NCBI GenBank assembly: GCA_963828215.1
Contig: CAWHFO010000051.1
Coordinates: forward strand, 124,001 to 188,000
Source: CAVTJL01 sp963828215
GTDB taxonomy: Bacteria > Pseudomonadota > Alphaproteobacteria > Geminicoccales > Geminicoccaceae
Direction of reading: 5' to 3'
Length of the DNA stretch: 64,000 nucleotides
The position numbers and the translations under genes are program-made. The notes under the pieces were generated by a model, which saw only the letters and a program-made list of their open reading frames with translations, did not search any database and was not told where the DNA came from. This document shows positions 62,325 through 64,000 of the stretch, piece after piece (the first letter of the stretch is position 1; every line of letters starts with the position of its first letter).

Positions 62325-64000
62325 TCAGGCCCGGCCGGCCAGGTCCGTGTCCTTGATCGGCAGGCGCCGGATGCGCTTGCCGGTGGCGGCGAAGATCGCG
62401 TTGCAGATGGCGGGGGCGATGGGCGGGGTGCCGGGCTCGCCGATGCCGCCCCACTTGCTGCCGCCGCTCAAGGCCAGATGGGTCTCGATCCGCGGCGCAT
62501 CCGCCATCCGCACCATCTGGTAGGTGTCGAAGTTGCCTTGGACGACGGCACCCTTCTCGATGGTGATCGCGTCGTAGAGCGCTGCCGTCATGCCGTAGAC
62601 GACACCGCTCTCGATCTGCATCGCGACGGTGCGCGGGTTGACGACGTGGCCGCAGTCGACAGCCGCCACCACCCGCTCGACCTTGATCTCGCCCTTGGGC
62701 GAGACGGCCACCTCCACGACCTCGCCGACGATGGTGCCGAAGGATTCGTGGATGGCGATGCCGCGCGCCTTGCCGGGCGGCAGCTTGTCGTCCCAGCCGC
62801 TCTTCTCGGCGACCGTGTCGAGCACCTTCAAGAAGTCCGGCTTGCCGGCCAGGAGCTTGCGGCGGAAGCGGTAGGGGTCCTCTCCCGCCTCGTGCGCCAG
62901 CTCGTCGATGAAGCTCTCCATCGCAAAGGCGTTCTGCGAGCTGCCCACCGAGCGCCAGAACATCACCGGCACATGCGTGTTCTTCAGGATGCAGTCGACC
63001 TGCTGCGCCGGAATCGCGTAGGGCATGTTGGCGAGGCCCTCGACCGCCGAGGGCTCGACGCCACTCTCGACCTTGCCCCAGCCCAGGGAGCGCGTGATCG
63101 AGCCGACGGCCGTGCGCGCGCGGAACGCCTGCGGCGTGCCGTCCTCGGCGAGCGACGCCTCGAAGCGGATCGCCGCCTGCGGCCGATAGCGGTCGTGGCG
63201 CATGTCCTCCTCGCGGGTCCAGACGAGCTTCACCGGCCGACCCACGGCCTTGGCGACGGTGACCGCCTGAACCAGCTCGTCGTTCACGGCCCGCCGGCCG
63301 AAGCCGCCGCCCAGAAAGCAATTGTGGATCTCGACGTTCTCGGGCGGCACCCCGGCCGTCTGGGCAGCGAGCTTGAGAGCGGCATCGGGATTCTGGGTGC
63401 CCATCCACACGTCGACCCGATCGCCCTGCACATGCGCGGTGCAGTTCAGCGGCTCCATCGCCGCGTGGGCGAGATGGGGAACCTCGTAGACCGCCTCGAT
63501 GCGCTTGCCGCGCGCAAGCCCGGCCTCGACGTCGCCCTCCTTGTGCGCGGTGACCGCCGGCCCGTCGAGCGCCGCGCGATAGGCCTCGTCGAACTCGGCG
63601 CTGTCGGTCTCGGCGGCAGGCCCTTCCGCCCAGGTGATCGGCAGCGCCAGAGACCGCCTGCTTGGCCCGCCAGAAGCGGTCCGCGACGACCGCGAGCCCT
63701 CCCGGCACCGGCACGACGCCCACCACACCGCGCCGACCGGCGACCGCCTTCTGGTCGTAGCTCGCGACGCTGCCGCCGAAGACCGGGCAGGTCCGGACGG
63801 CGGCGTAGAGCATTCCCGGCAGGCGGATGTCGATGCCGAAGGTCGCCTGACCGGTGACCTTGAGGGGCGTGTCGAGCCGCGCCATCGGCTTGCCGATCAG
63901 CGTGTACTGGTCGGGCGTCTTGATGGCCGGCTCTTCCGGCAGGCCGATTCCGGCGGCATCGCCGGCCAGCGCCCCGTAGGTGAGGCTTCGGCCGGTCGCG
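62325..64000 (-). CDS. Xanthine dehydrogenase-family molybdopterin-binding subunit, 5' end outside window, one frameshift
   Basis: Large subunit of a molybdenum hydroxylase (isoquinoline 1-oxidoreductase-beta-like, IorB). The gene enters from the right edge reading 'YTLIGKPMARLDTPLKVTGQ' and 'ATFGIDIRLPGMLYAAVRTC'. An extra T near 63645 shifts the frame before 'LALPITWAEGPAAETDSAEF'. Downstream come 'CFLGGGFGRRAVNDELVQAV', 'VVAAVDCGHVVNPRTVAMQI' and the C-terminal 'SKWGGIGEPGTPPIAPAICN', whose Glu fits the catalytic position. Such enzymes hydroxylate N-heterocycles or oxidise aldehydes. The partner [2Fe-2S] subunit would lie outside the window. It is convergent with the GntR gene. Confidence 0.88.

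Overview
This is a high-GC chromosomal segment from an alphaproteobacterium. Local synteny suggests a Rhodospirillales-like lineage, but that is inferred from gene order, not from a marker gene. The supporting blocks are HDAC-xseB-ispA-dxs, sdhE-mfd divergent from recG, a DUF502 gene near recG, aspS divergent from rnd, and an aapJQMP transporter. Almost all coding DNA is dense and GC-rich. The exceptions are a few AT-richer spots near 1.1-1.3 kb, 4.0-4.7 kb, 31.6-31.8 kb and 47.2-47.5 kb.

Layout. 1-1.3 kb: the edge of an integrated element, with a P4-type integrase running off the left end and a tRNA 3'-half that looks like an attachment site. 1.5-9.6 kb: YdcF, a PhnD-like binding protein, a fatty acid desaturase, an Mrr_N-HNH nuclease candidate, a two-subunit aconitase X with a GMC oxidoreductase, a DMT exporter and an AhpD-like protein. 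9.6-13.8 kb: the aapJQMP amino-acid ABC transporter. 14-23 kb: metC, tlyA, a disrupted STAND NTPase with TPR repeats placed between tlyA and dxs, then dxs-ispA-xseB-HDAC. 23-31.5 kb: mfd, sdhE, recG, an IS701-family element and DUF502. 31.8-42.6 kb: an unknown small gene, then two complete oligopeptide-type ABC translocators back to back, with one binding protein and a glycine-rich lipoprotein. 42.7-48.7 kb: aspS, rnd, an SDR protein, an XRE regulator and a RES-Xre toxin-antitoxin pair. 48.8-54.3 kb: an Uup-like ABC-F ATPase, a GH8 glucanase, glutaryl-CoA dehydrogenase, a hotdog thioesterase and CreA. 54.4-62.3 kb: a divergent module of serine-glyoxylate-type aminotransferase plus TRAP transporter against a YdiJ-like FAD/Fe-S dehydrogenase plus GntR regulator. 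The module has two identical TTGCATGCAA palindromes in its shared control region. 62.3-64 kb: a molybdopterin-binding xanthine dehydrogenase-family subunit running off the right end.

A striking property of the sequence is more than 20 single-base frameshifts, including ones in recG, mfd and other conserved genes. Where I could read the context, nearly all are one-base insertions. This points to uncorrected sequencing or assembly error rather than mass pseudogenisation, and coordinates of the affected genes are given across the shift. The most interesting biology is the STAND-TPR gene splitting the usual dxs-tlyA neighbourhood, the palindromic GntR operators, the Mrr_N-HNH fusion, and the paired ABC translocators with a single binding protein.
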